Below, one piece after another: positions 1-7,302 of a DNA stretch of 40,323 nucleotides. Location: positions 1-40,323 of the forward strand of contig JAHJQI010000055.1 of assembly GCA_018819265.1 (NCBI GenBank), given 5' to 3'. Below the pieces are notes generated by a model. The model was not told where the DNA came from and did not search any database. It saw nothing but the letters and a program-made list of their open reading frames with translations. This DNA is from Alphaproteobacteria bacterium (lineage in GTDB: Bacteria > Pseudomonadota > Alphaproteobacteria > Rhizobiales > Hyphomicrobiaceae). The first letter of the stretch is position 1. The number at the start of each line of letters is the position of its first letter. The position numbers were made by a program, and so were the translations under genes.

Positions 1-168
1 CTAGTACCCGCTTTCAGAAGTTCGTGAGTCATTCGCGGCAACCACCTTGACGAACTTCTGAAAGCAAAGGGTACTAGTAGAATATTGAATCTAGTACCGC
101 TTTTCGATCAGAAGTCCCTGATAGCGGTTGACTGATACGACACAGGGACTTCTGATCGGCGGTACTAA
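1..168. repeat. Doublet of two long bulged palindromes (elements A and B)
   Basis: Element A (1-77) has an outer 9-bp stem (CTAGTACCC, 1-9, with 69-77), an inner perfect 16-bp stem (10-25 with 50-65), a 3-nt bulge AAA at 66-68 on the right side only, and a 24-nt loop. Element B (91-167) has an outer 9-bp stem (92-100 with 159-167), a TTTT bulge at 101-104 on the left side only, an inner perfect 16-bp stem (105-120 with 143-158) and a 22-nt loop. The spacer is 13 nt. A and B are mirror images by bulge position. Their stems differ in sequence but both begin CTAGTACC. The same layout recurs at 24003-24169. This looks like a mobile or structured extragenic repeat. Function is unknown. Confidence 0.85.
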
Positions 169-236
169 CAAACCAAGTTGGCAGAATTGCTGCCGTGCCC
201 GCAGCTTTTGGAAAGACCTGACGGAAGCAGCCCGAA

Positions 237-527
237 TCAACCACCACCCATGCGCATTTTGTGATTGTCCCACCTTTCCATGAAGCTGCGCGCCTCGATG
301 TCGCTCATGTTCTCGAAAACAAAGTGGACCTGTTGCACCGGCAGTTCCATCGGCCCCACACGTTCATCGCCTTGGTATACGAGCTTTATGTCGACGCGCT
401 TGTCGCCGTCGCGCAACAGGATTTCGTCACCTTCCACCGAATATGAGAAATCGCCGATCGCATCAGGTAGCTGGCGGATAAACTCGTCCTTGCGGATTTG
501 AACTTCGCGGATCAATACGCCTGTCAT
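237..527 (-). CDS. Small uncharacterised protein, 96 aa
   Basis: I do not recognise this family. The ATG at 525-527 is preceded by a clean AGGAGGT-type ribosome binding site (complement of 532-538), which supports a real gene. The product is acidic and soluble, with no signal peptide or membrane segment. It reads as alternating beta strands (FSYSVEGDEILLRDGDKRV, DIKLVYQGDERVGPMELPV) followed by a helix, and ends in MGGG. It lies between the palindrome doublet and the divergently oriented dapD, so the 200 bp at 528-727 should hold promoters for both. Function cannot be inferred from the context. Confidence 0.7.
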   Translation of the reverse strand: MTGVLIREVQIRKDEFIRQLPDAIGDFSYSVEGDEILLRDGDKRVDIKLVYQGDERVGPMELPVQQVHFVFENMSDIEARSFMERWDNHKMRMGGG

Positions 528-727
528 CGGGACCTCCTTCGCGCTGCTGGCTTATGGTGATGGCGGCAAGGTGGCTGAACGTGCGAAGCTGGTGAACCGT
601 TCCGCGACCCGCACGCCGATTGACTTGACGAGCGGCAGGGGCGAAAAGCGCGGATCATCATGGCGAGCGCCGTCGGCGCAAACGCATTCCCGACAGAAAA
701 CCTCAATCGAGAAACGGAACGACCCGG

Positions 728-1588
728 ATGAGCCACGCCGAACTGATCAAGACTATCGAAGAGGCCTTCGAGGCGCGCGACACAGTAACGACGGCGACCA
801 AGGGCGCGGTGCGCGAGGCGGTGGCGACCGCGCTTGACCTGATGGACAAAGGCCAGGTTCGCGTCGCCGAGAAGAGCGATACCGGCGAGTGGGTGGTCAA
901 TCAGTGGGCCAAAAAGGCGGTGCTGCTGTCGTTCCGGCTTTCCGACAACGAGATCGTGCCATTCCAGAAGAGCGGCACTTACGCCAGCCGCGTGCATGGC
1001 TGGGACAAAGTTCCATTGAAGTACGGCGACTGGCAGCCGCAGCAGTTCAAGGATGCCGGTTTCCGAGCCGTTCCCGGCGCCATCGTGCGCCACTCCGCCT
1101 ATATCGCGCCGGGCGTCGTGCTGATGCCCTCGTTCGTAAACCTGGGCGCCCACGTCGGCAGCGGCACCATGGTCGACACCTGGGCGACGGTCGGATCCTG
1201 CGCGCAGATCGGCAGGAACTGCCACATCTCGGGCGGCGCCGGCATCGGCGGGGTGCTTGAGCCGCTGCAGGCGGGTCCGGTCATCATCGAGGACAACTGC
1301 TTCATCGGCGCGCGCGCCGAAGTCGCCGAAGGCGTCATCGTGGGCGAAGGCTCGGTCTTGTCGATGGGCGTATATCTTGGCGCTTCAACGAAGATCGTCG
1401 ACCGGGCCACCGGCGAAGTCCACATGGGCCGCGTGCCACCCTATTCGGTCGTGGTTTCCGGCACGATGCCGGGCAAGAACCTGCCCGACGGATCGCCGGG
1501 CCCCGGCCTCTACTGCGCGGTGATCGTCAAGACGGTCGACGAAAAGACGCGCTCGAAGACCGGCATCAACGAGCTTCTGCGCGATTAG
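728..1588 (+). CDS. dapD: 2,3,4,5-tetrahydropyridine-2,6-dicarboxylate N-succinyltransferase
   Basis: DapD transfers succinyl from succinyl-CoA to tetrahydrodipicolinate in the cytoplasm, in the succinylase branch of diaminopimelate and lysine synthesis. The 286-residue product has the usual family length. It starts with the typical helical segment [20 protein letters not shown]. From about residue 110 it shows the hexapeptide-repeat left-handed beta helix ([20 protein letters not shown], then [20 protein letters not shown]) and has the characteristic C-terminal part ([39 protein letters not shown]). The partner desuccinylase dapE is 12 kb away in this window. The ribosome binding site ahead of the ATG is weak. 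A solo copy of a palindrome arm lies 11 bp after the stop. Confidence 0.96.
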   Translation: MSHAELIKTIEEAFEARDTVTTATKGAVREAVATALDLMDKGQVRVAEKSDTGEWVVNQWAKKAVLLSFRLSDNEIVPFQKSGTYASRVHGWDKVPLKYGDWQPQQFKDAGFRAVPGAIVRHSAYIAPGVVLMPSFVNLGAHVGSGTMVDTWATVGSCAQIGRNCHISGGAGIGGVLEPLQAGPVIIEDNCFIGARAEVAEGVIVGEGSVLSMGVYLGASTKIVDRATGEVHMGRVPPYSVVVSGTMPGKNLPDGSPGPGLYCAVIVKTVDEKTRSKTGINELLRD

Positions 1589-1599
1589 GGATCTGCTAC

Positions 1600-1619
1600 T
1601 ACCCGCTTTCAGAAGTTCG
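1600..1619 (+). repeat. Solo arm of palindrome element A
   Basis: Twenty bases (TACCCGCTTTCAGAAGTTCG) are identical to positions 5-24 of element A at the left edge, in the same orientation. No complementary right arm follows, so it cannot form the long hairpin by itself. It sits in the 91-bp gap between dapD and moeA. It is either a decayed element or an independent copy of the arm. Confidence 0.75.
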
Positions 1620-1679
1620 AGTTGCTATTGTTCGTTACTACGTCGTGGCCGAGCCGTACGCCGGCCGGAGGCAGGACCC

Positions 1680-2972
1680 ATGTCCGACACCGTGCCCAAC
1701 GATTGTTTTGCACCGAGCGCAGGGCTGATGCAGCACGGCGAGGCCGTCGGCCTGCTGAAGTCGCGGATCATACCTGTTGGCGGAGTCGAGGCCGTCGCGC
1801 TATCGGCAGCAGGCGGGCGGATTCTCGCCGAAGAAATATGCGCGCCGTATGACGTGCCGAGGCATACGAATGCAGCGGTCGATGGTTACGCGTTCGCTGC
1901 GTCGGACTATTCCAGAACCGAAGGCACCTCATTTGCTTTGGCGGGCCGCGCCGCGGCCGGCCATCCACTGCAGCAAATGCCCGGCACGGGAGAGGCGGTT
2001 CGCATTCTGACGGGCGCCGTGCTGCCGGAAGGTGTCGACACCGTCGCGATGCAGGAGGACGTCGAAATCAGCGGCGACGCGGCCAACAGCAGCGGTCCGC
2101 GCGTGCGCATCCCTGGAGGCTTGAAACCAGGAGCCAACGTCCGCAAGGCCGGTGAAGACGTGCGTGCCGGCCATGAATTGTTCTCCAACGGGCACCTTCT
2201 ACGGCCGCAGGATCTTGCCGCTCTCGCTTCTATCGGCCGCGGCATCGTTTCATGCTCCAGGCGGCTGCGGGTGGGCATCGTGTCGTCCGGCGATGAAGTC
2301 ATCAGGGCGGGGCAAAGGGAACTCGGCATCGGCGAAGTCTATGATGCGAACGCACCGATGCTCGAAGCCCTGGTGCGGCTGACGGGGGCCGAAGCCATCG
2401 ATCTCGGCATCTGGCCGGACAGGCGCGACGAAGTCACAAGCAGGCTGGCGGAAGCAGCTAACAGCCTCGACGTGATCATCACCAGCGGCGGCGCCAGCCT
2501 GGGAGAGGAAGACCACATGTCGGCGGCGCTCGGCATGCTCGGTTCGTGCCATTTCTGGCGGATCGCGGTGAAGCCCGGCCGGCCGATGATGTTCGGCCAG
2601 ATCGGCAGCGCGACGATGATCGGTCTGCCGGGCAATCCGGTCGCCGTCTTCGTGTGCTTCCTGATGTACGTCTATCCGTTGCTGCGGCGGTCGTCGGGGG
2701 CCGCGTGGCCGGAACCGCGCCGCTTCATGCTCCCCGCAGCCTTCGAATTCGCCAACCGCAAACTGGGGCGGCGCGAGTTCTGGCGCGCCAGTCTCATCGA
2801 GGGTCCGAACGGGCTGATGGCGGAAAAGTTCGCCCGCGACGGTTCCGGGCTGATCTCCGGACTGCGCGCAGCCGACGGGCTGATCGAAGTCGGCGAAGAC
2901 GTGCCGGCGGTCGCGCGTGGAGACGCGATCGCATTCATCCCGTTTTCCGAATTCGGCATCCTGGGCAGATAG
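1680..2972 (+). CDS. moeA: Molybdopterin molybdenumtransferase, MoeA/gephyrin family
   Basis: MoeA inserts molybdate (or tungstate) into adenylylated molybdopterin to complete the molybdenum cofactor in the cytoplasm. The 430-residue product is about the usual length. It carries NAAVDGYAF near residue 65 (family: NSAMDGYA), the Mo-cofactor-binding domain signatures GIVSSGDEVI and YDANAPMLEAL, SGGASLGEEDHM near 270, and GRPMMFG followed by GLPGNPVAVFVCF. The C-terminal domain IV follows (QEFWRASL-like GRREFWRASL). A GGAGG ribosome binding site sits 8 nt before the ATG. The slightly unusual NAAVDGYA motif could mean a MoeA paralogue of the gephyrin-like Glp group. A tungstate transporter gene set lies at 25938-28277. 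Confidence 0.9.
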   Translation: MSDTVPNDCFAPSAGLMQHGEAVGLLKSRIIPVGGVEAVALSAAGGRILAEEICAPYDVPRHTNAAVDGYAFAASDYSRTEGTSFALAGRAAAGHPLQQMPGTGEAVRILTGAVLPEGVDTVAMQEDVEISGDAANSSGPRVRIPGGLKPGANVRKAGEDVRAGHELFSNGHLLRPQDLAALASIGRGIVSCSRRLRVGIVSSGDEVIRAGQRELGIGEVYDANAPMLEALVRLTGAEAIDLGIWPDRRDEVTSRLAEAANSLDVIITSGGASLGEEDHMSAALGMLGSCHFWRIAVKPGRPMMFGQIGSATMIGLPGNPVAVFVCFLMYVYPLLRRSSGAAWPEPRRFMLPAAFEFANRKLGRREFWRASLIEGPNGLMAEKFARDGSGLISGLRAADGLIEVGEDVPAVARGDAIAFIPFSEFGILGR

Positions 2973-2974
2973 CG

Positions 2975-3006
2975 CCGCTGCGCCGCTGTTGGAGCGAGCG
3001 CAGCGG
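2975..3006. other. Hairpin between convergent moeA and usp genes
   Basis: A perfect 9-bp stem (CCGCTGCGC 2975-2983 with GCGCAGCGG 2998-3006) and a 14-nt loop fill the 50-bp gap between the two convergent genes. No T-run follows on either strand, so it is not a canonical intrinsic terminator, but it is placed where a two-way terminator or 3-prime end stabiliser would be. Confidence 0.4.
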
Positions 3007-3022
3007 GTGGGTCATCAATGGC

Positions 3023-3865
3023 TCAGTGCGACAGCAATACCGGAACGTTCTGCTTTTCGAGAACGGTCCGGGTGACGCTGCCGAACAGGGCCGCCGAGAA
3101 TGTTCCGCGACCGTACGCGCCCATGACCAGCACGTCGGGGTCGGTTTTCGCACAGTGTTCGAGGATCGCACCCGCAATCGAGGCGCCAGATTTATCGAGC
3201 CTGACTTCGTTTGCGGTCACGCCGTGGCGCTTCAGGTGGACAAAGATATCGAGGCCCGGCATCCTCGACTTTGCATCGCTCGATGGGCTGGTCTCGGCGG
3301 TCAGGACGTCAAGCGACTTCTTCGTTTCGAGGATCTGCATGGCATCGGTGAGGGCGCGCGCGGCAAAGCGGCTTGCGTCCCACGCGACCGCCGCGGTCTC
3401 ATTGAAATCGCGGACGGTATAGCCCTTCGGCACGATGATGATCGGCTTGCCTGCGCGCAACAGCAATTCCTTGGGATCAACGGTACGGTGCATCTCCGGG
3501 CGGAAGGCGGATTCGAACTGGCCGATCAGCAGGAGATCGTAGAAGCGCGCGGAACGGGCGAGCATGATGTCGGGCTGACCTTCCTCGACGAGCCATCCGG
3601 TTTCTCCCTCAAAGCCTGAAGCCGCAACGTGGGCTTCGAACTTCGACTTGATCGCAGCGGAAGCCTCGTTTTGTGCCTCGGCCATGCCCTTGATGACGTC
3701 TTCGGGCATCCAGCGGCGGACGTGGCTGTCGAATTTGGGGGGAGTGTTGACCTTCATGCCGGTCACCACCGCGCCGTACTTGGCGCCCATTTTCAAGGCA
3801 AATTCGAGCGCCTTTTCCGAAGCTTCGTTGCCATCGTAGGCGACGAGAAGATCTTTGATGGCCAT
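3023..3865 (-). CDS. Universal stress protein with tandem UspA domains
   Basis: This is a cytoplasmic two-domain UspA protein of 280 residues. The first domain starts at once (MAIKDLLVAYDGNEASEKAL). The second occupies about residues 150-280. The second domain keeps the nucleotide-binding signature G-2X-G-9X-GS in VMGAYGRGTFSAALFGSVT, so ATP binding is likely. The first domain lacks an obvious copy. The reading frame stays open for 35 codons upstream. I chose the ATG at 3863-3865 because AGGAGG lies 9 nt ahead and homology begins there. It converges with moeA and is 156 bp downstream of argE on the same strand. The precise role in stress survival cannot be read from sequence. Confidence 0.9.
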   Translation of the reverse strand: MAIKDLLVAYDGNEASEKALEFALKMGAKYGAVVTGMKVNTPPKFDSHVRRWMPEDVIKGMAEAQNEASAAIKSKFEAHVAASGFEGETGWLVEEGQPDIMLARSARFYDLLLIGQFESAFRPEMHRTVDPKELLLRAGKPIIIVPKGYTVRDFNETAAVAWDASRFAARALTDAMQILETKKSLDVLTAETSPSSDAKSRMPGLDIFVHLKRHGVTANEVRLDKSGASIAGAILEHCAKTDPDVLVMGAYGRGTFSAALFGSVTRTVLEKQNVPVLLSH

Positions 3866-4021
3866 CCGTACTGTCCTCCTTGTGGCGCCCTGGGTGCCGC
3901 CGGTGCTCGCGGTTCTGCAGCCGATTTTTCGGATTGGTATACCATATACCACGACCATCCCGCCAGTCACGATTCTTATTGCGAACGCGCCTACCGGCCC
4001 TGCGCTGGATCAAACTTCGAA

Positions 4022-5194
4022 CTACTTTTCCGCCCACTCGGCAAGGCGTTTGAGGAAGGCCATGCACGCCGCAAGTTCACTTTCCGCGATCCATTCGTTG
4101 GCCGTATGGGCCTGTGCGATCTGGCCCGGGCCGCATACGACGGTATCGGGACCTGCGGTCTGGAAAAGGCCGGCTTCGGTGGCGTAGGAGACCGCCGAAA
4201 TACGGTTGGCGCCAGCCAGATGCAATGCGAGGGCGACGGCTTTCGAACCATTCCGGGCCGCGAACGGCGGGACGTAGTTGACGAGTTCGATGTCGATTGC
4301 GGCTGCTTCAGACACCGCGCGCATCGAGGGCAGGCATCGCTCGTGGGCGAAGTCGCTGACGCGACGTTCAATTGCGGCGACATCGACGCCCGGCAGCGCG
4401 CGCACCTCGAAGCCGAACCTGCAGGACAGCGGAATGATGTTGGAGGCAGCGCCCCCCTCGATGGTCGTGACCTGCAACGTCGCATACGGCGGCTCGAAGC
4501 GCTCGTCGCGGTGGTTGTCGCGAAGGTCGTCCTCGATGCGGCGGAGTTCGCCGATCATTTGTGCGGCGACATGAACCGCGTTGACGCCGAGATGGGCCAT
4601 GCTGGAATGGGCGGCCCTGCCGGTGATCGTCACGTTCCAGCGAGCGGGTCCCTTGTGGGCGTCGACGACCTCCATGCCGGTCGGCTCGCCGACGAAGACG
4701 ATCTCCGGCATCGGCAGGTCGCTGCCGAGCCGGGCCAGCATCGGGCGGACGCCGATACAGCCGATCTCCTCGTCGTAGGAAAACAGAATATGTATCGGGC
4801 GCTTCAGAGGGCGGGCGGCGAAATCGGGAACGGCAGCCAGCACGCAGGCGAGGTAGCCCTTCATGTCGGTGGTGCCGCGGCCGTAGAGGCGGCCGTTCCT
4901 TGCCGTCAGTTCGAAGGGGTCGCTATCCCAGTCCTGGCCGGTGACCGGCACGACATCGGTGTGGCCCGACAGGCCGATGCCGCCGCCGGCGGCAGCCGGG
5001 CCGATCGTCGCGTACAGGTTGATCTTGTCTCCGGTTTCGTTGGGGACCAGTTTTGCCTCGATGCCATGGCGGCCAAGGTAATCGGCTACGAAGCGGATCA
5101 GCGCGACGTTCGACTTGTGGCTGGTGGTATCGAAGGCGACGAGGGCTTCGAGCAGCTCGATGGGCGATGTCTCAGCGGGGGCATTCGGTTTCAC
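4022..5194 (-). CDS. argE: Acetylornithine deacetylase, M20A metallohydrolase
   Basis: ArgE hydrolyses N2-acetylornithine to ornithine and acetate in arginine synthesis. The 390-residue product shows the M20 layout: LSGHTDVVP near residue 78 (metal ligand H78, catalytic-pair D80), GRGTTDMKGY (bridging D110), SYDEEIGCIG (catalytic E142, ligand E143), and a C-terminal GPGQIAQAHTANEW with the last metal-binding histidine. A dimerisation lid domain sits at about 180-290. The start is a GTG at 5194 with a weak ribosome binding site. It lies 33 bp after apaG and may be translated from the same transcript as metZ-apaG. It differs from dapE in this window by its substrate-specific motifs, although both are M20 enzymes. 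Confidence 0.93.
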   Translation of the reverse strand: MKPNAPAETSPIELLEALVAFDTTSHKSNVALIRFVADYLGRHGIEAKLVPNETGDKINLYATIGPAAAGGGIGLSGHTDVVPVTGQDWDSDPFELTARNGRLYGRGTTDMKGYLACVLAAVPDFAARPLKRPIHILFSYDEEIGCIGVRPMLARLGSDLPMPEIVFVGEPTGMEVVDAHKGPARWNVTITGRAAHSSMAHLGVNAVHVAAQMIGELRRIEDDLRDNHRDERFEPPYATLQVTTIEGGAASNIIPLSCRFGFEVRALPGVDVAAIERRVSDFAHERCLPSMRAVSEAAAIDIELVNYVPPFAARNGSKAVALALHLAGANRISAVSYATEAGLFQTAGPDTVVCGPGQIAQAHTANEWIAESELAACMAFLKRLAEWAEK

Positions 5195-5227
5195 TGCGGA
5201 CCGGCCATTTCAAAACTGTTGGCGAGA

Positions 5228-5620
5228 TCAATTGACGGTCGGGACCGAGAACGGACTGTCGAGGGAGAAGGCTGGAATTGCGACGTCGAACATGCGGCCT
5301 TCCTGATCGACCATCTGATAGCTGCCGACCATGATCCCCGAGGGAGTGCGCAACGGGCAGCCCGATGTGTAGGTGAAGCTTTCGCCCGGTTCGATGCGCG
5401 GGGTCTGGCCGACCACGCCTGGACCGCGGACCTCCTCGCGGTGGCCCCTGGCGTCGGTGATCTGCCACAGGCGGGTGCGCAACTCCACAGGCGCCTTGGT
5501 GTCGTTCGAAATCGTCACCGTGTAGGACCAGAAGAAATAGCCCTCATCGGGAGAGGACTGATCCTCGAGATACTCCGGCTCGACGTGAACCCGGATGCCC
5601 TTGGTTACGGCTTCATACAT
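5228..5620 (-). CDS. apaG: ApaG domain protein
   Basis: A 130-residue single-domain ApaG protein with an immunoglobulin-like beta sandwich. It starts MYEAVTKGIRVHVEPEYLED and carries FFWSYTVTISNDTKAPVELR, the glycine-rich REEVRGPGVVGQTPRI, and FTYTSGCPLRTPSGIMVGSY. ApaG was linked to Co2+/Mg2+ resistance and diadenosine tetraphosphate levels in enteric bacteria. Its molecular activity is not settled. I chose the ATG at 5618-5620. A TTG 14 codons upstream is possible, but homologues normally begin at MYE or similar. It lies between metZ and argE on the same strand. The 147-bp gap after metZ makes co-transcription likely but not certain. Confidence 0.92.
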   Translation of the reverse strand: MYEAVTKGIRVHVEPEYLEDQSSPDEGYFFWSYTVTISNDTKAPVELRTRLWQITDARGHREEVRGPGVVGQTPRIEPGESFTYTSGCPLRTPSGIMVGSYQMVDQEGRMFDVAIPAFSLDSPFSVPTVN

Positions 5621-5767
5621 CGTGGAACTTTCTGCGGCGATGGGCCGGCGAACGCTTGGCAATGCGCGCGCTGGTTGCGGCCGACTGCCTACGGGTTGTG
5701 GAACGGGCGGATACTACGCCAGCACGGCGAAGGGTCAACCGGTCAACCAGGTCGAAACTTCCAATCG

Positions 5768-6991
5768 TCAAAGCGAAGCCGCCAGCGCCCGGTCGAGGTC
5801 GCCGATCAGGTCGCCCGCATCCTCGAGGCCGACGGACAACCGCACCATGCCGTCGGTGATGCCGAGTTCGGCGCGCGCCTCCGGCTTGAGGCGCTGGTGG
5901 GTCGTCGTCGCAGGGTGGGTGACAAGGCTCTTGGCATCGCCGAGGTTGTTGGAGATCCTGACGATCTGCAGCGCATTGAGGAAGCCGAACGCCTCCGCCT
6001 TGCCGCCATTGACGCAGAACGTGACAACCTGGCCGCTGCCAGTCATCTGGCGGGCCACGAGCTCGGCCTGGGGGTGATCGTCGCGGCCGGGAAACAGGAC
6101 CTTGGCAATGCAGGGATGATGCGCCAGATGATCGGCGATGCGGGCCGCGTTCTCGCACTGGGCCTTGACGCGCAGGGGCAGGGTTTCGAGGCCCTTGAGA
6201 AGAACCCAGGCGTTGAATGGGCTGACAGAGGGGCCGGTCTGGCGGATGAAGACGGACAAATAGTCGTCGACAAATTTCTGCGTGCTCAAAACGGCGCCGC
6301 CGAGACAACGGCCCTGGCCGTCGATGTGCTTGGTCGCCGAATAGATGACGACGTCGGCGCCGTGCTCCAGCGGCCGTTGCAGCATGGGGGTCGCGAAGAC
6401 GTTGTCGACGAAGACGAGCGCGCCGGCCTCATGGGCAATGGCGCTGACGGCTGCGATGTCGACCAGTTCGAGCGTCGGGTTGGCGGGCGTCTCAAAGAAG
6501 ACCGCCTTGGTATCGGGCCGGATGGCCGCCTTCCAGGCTTCGATGTCGCGGCCGTCGATGAGGGTCGCGGCAATGCCGAAGCGGGGGCAGAGATCCTCGA
6601 CGACGTAGCGGCACGAGCCGAACATCGCGCGGGCGGCGACAACATGATCGCCGGCACTCAGGTAGGACATCAGGGCTGCGGTGACGGCGGCCATTCCGGT
6701 CGCGGTGGCGCGGCAGGCCTCGGCGCCTTCGAGCAGGCGCAGGCGCTCTTCGAACATCGACACGGTCGGGTTGGCGAAGCGGGAATACTGGTAGCCCGGG
6801 TCCTCGTTCTTGAAGCGGGCCTCGGCCTGCTCGGCGCTGTCGTAGACGTAGCCCTGCGTCAGGAAAATCGCTTCGGATGTCTCGCCGAATTGCGAACGCA
6901 GCGTGCCGCCGTGGACAAGACGGGTTGCAGGCGCCCATTCGGCCGGGCCGGAGGGGTTTTCGGATTTCGAAGTTCCAGGTTTCGATGTCAC
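5768..6991 (-). CDS. metZ: O-succinylhomoserine sulfhydrylase
   Basis: MetZ is a PLP enzyme of the Cys/Met metabolism family that makes homocysteine from O-succinylhomoserine and sulfide. The 407-residue product begins its homology at TRLVHGGTLRSQFGETSEAI. It has YQYSRFANPTVSMFEERL near residue 75, the PLP-phosphate loop ATATGMAAV, FVDNVFATP with the ring-stacking aspartate, and the PLP-binding lysine in YSATKHIDGQGR. I chose the GTG at 6989-6991 because AGGAC lies 7 nt before it and homology starts soon after. A GTG at 7102 would add 37 non-homologous residues. A SAM-II riboswitch lies upstream, so expression should fall when S-adenosylmethionine is plentiful. Confidence 0.95.
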   Translation of the reverse strand: MTSKPGTSKSENPSGPAEWAPATRLVHGGTLRSQFGETSEAIFLTQGYVYDSAEQAEARFKNEDPGYQYSRFANPTVSMFEERLRLLEGAEACRATATGMAAVTAALMSYLSAGDHVVAARAMFGSCRYVVEDLCPRFGIAATLIDGRDIEAWKAAIRPDTKAVFFETPANPTLELVDIAAVSAIAHEAGALVFVDNVFATPMLQRPLEHGADVVIYSATKHIDGQGRCLGGAVLSTQKFVDDYLSVFIRQTGPSVSPFNAWVLLKGLETLPLRVKAQCENAARIADHLAHHPCIAKVLFPGRDDHPQAELVARQMTGSGQVVTFCVNGGKAEAFGFLNALQIVRISNNLGDAKSLVTHPATTTHQRLKPEARAELGITDGMVRLSVGLEDAGDLIGDLDRALAASL

Positions 6992-7118
6992 GGCGCGGTC
7001 CTCAACTACTCTTCGGCCCGGCGCCAGCGCGCGCGGGCAAAGCCGGCGATAAGGAAAGCCGGGCCCCACGAGCTTCAATCGACACGGACAAGTGTCGAGC
7101 ACGATGAGCGGAGCGCGC

Positions 7119-7176
7119 GGCCTTTTAGCAAGTTGTTTTTCGTGGCTGCAAGCCGGCCAGCCAAATCACCACGGTT
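7119..7176 (-). promoter_or_regulatory. SAM-II riboswitch (SAM-alpha) ahead of metZ
   Basis: Read on the minus strand, the RNA runs CGTGGTGATTTGG, then CTGGCCGGCTTGCAGCCACG, then AAAAACAACTTGCTAAAAGG. This matches the SAM-II consensus: a CGTGG/CCACG P1 stem (7169-7173 with 7141-7145), the invariant GATTTG, GGCTTGCAGCC, an A-rich linker and the pseudoknot-forming GCTAAAAGG (7121-7129). SAM-II is known from alphaproteobacterial methionine genes and turns them off when SAM binds. The aptamer ends about 128 nt before the chosen metZ start, longer than usual, so control may act through an additional leader structure. Confidence 0.92.
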
Positions 7177-7190
7177 CAACGACCATGGGG

Positions 7191-7218
7191 ACTACAGGCA
7201 ATCAGGTCTTGGCGTCAA
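7191..7218 (-). promoter_or_regulatory. Candidate sigma-70 promoter for the metZ leader
   Basis: On the minus strand a TTGACG -35 box (complement of 7213-7218) is followed after 16 nt by TGTAGT (complement of 7191-7196). Transcription would start at about 7184, just upstream of the riboswitch at 7176. The -10 box matches the consensus at only four of six positions. The call rests mainly on position. Confidence 0.4.
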
Positions 7219-7302
7219 GGTGCGGTTGGTCTAGGCCGGATACCAGAAAATCAAAAACGACCGGCAAGCGCGTTGAAATCGAACGAAAAGGTGAGCCAGG
7301 CC

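Noticed and set aside
1..168. CRISPR array or integron attC sites
   Set aside because: There are no regularly spaced direct repeats. Although the bulged stems recall attC sites, there are no conserved R-box core sites (RYYYAAC) and no gene-cassette arrangement or integrase.
3629..7234. A 1201-codon open frame on the plus strand
   Set aside because: It runs antisense to usp, argE, apaG, metZ and the SAM-II riboswitch, all of which are firmly identified. Its length is due to high GC at third positions. Its product has no domain and is rich in Gly, Asp and Arg.
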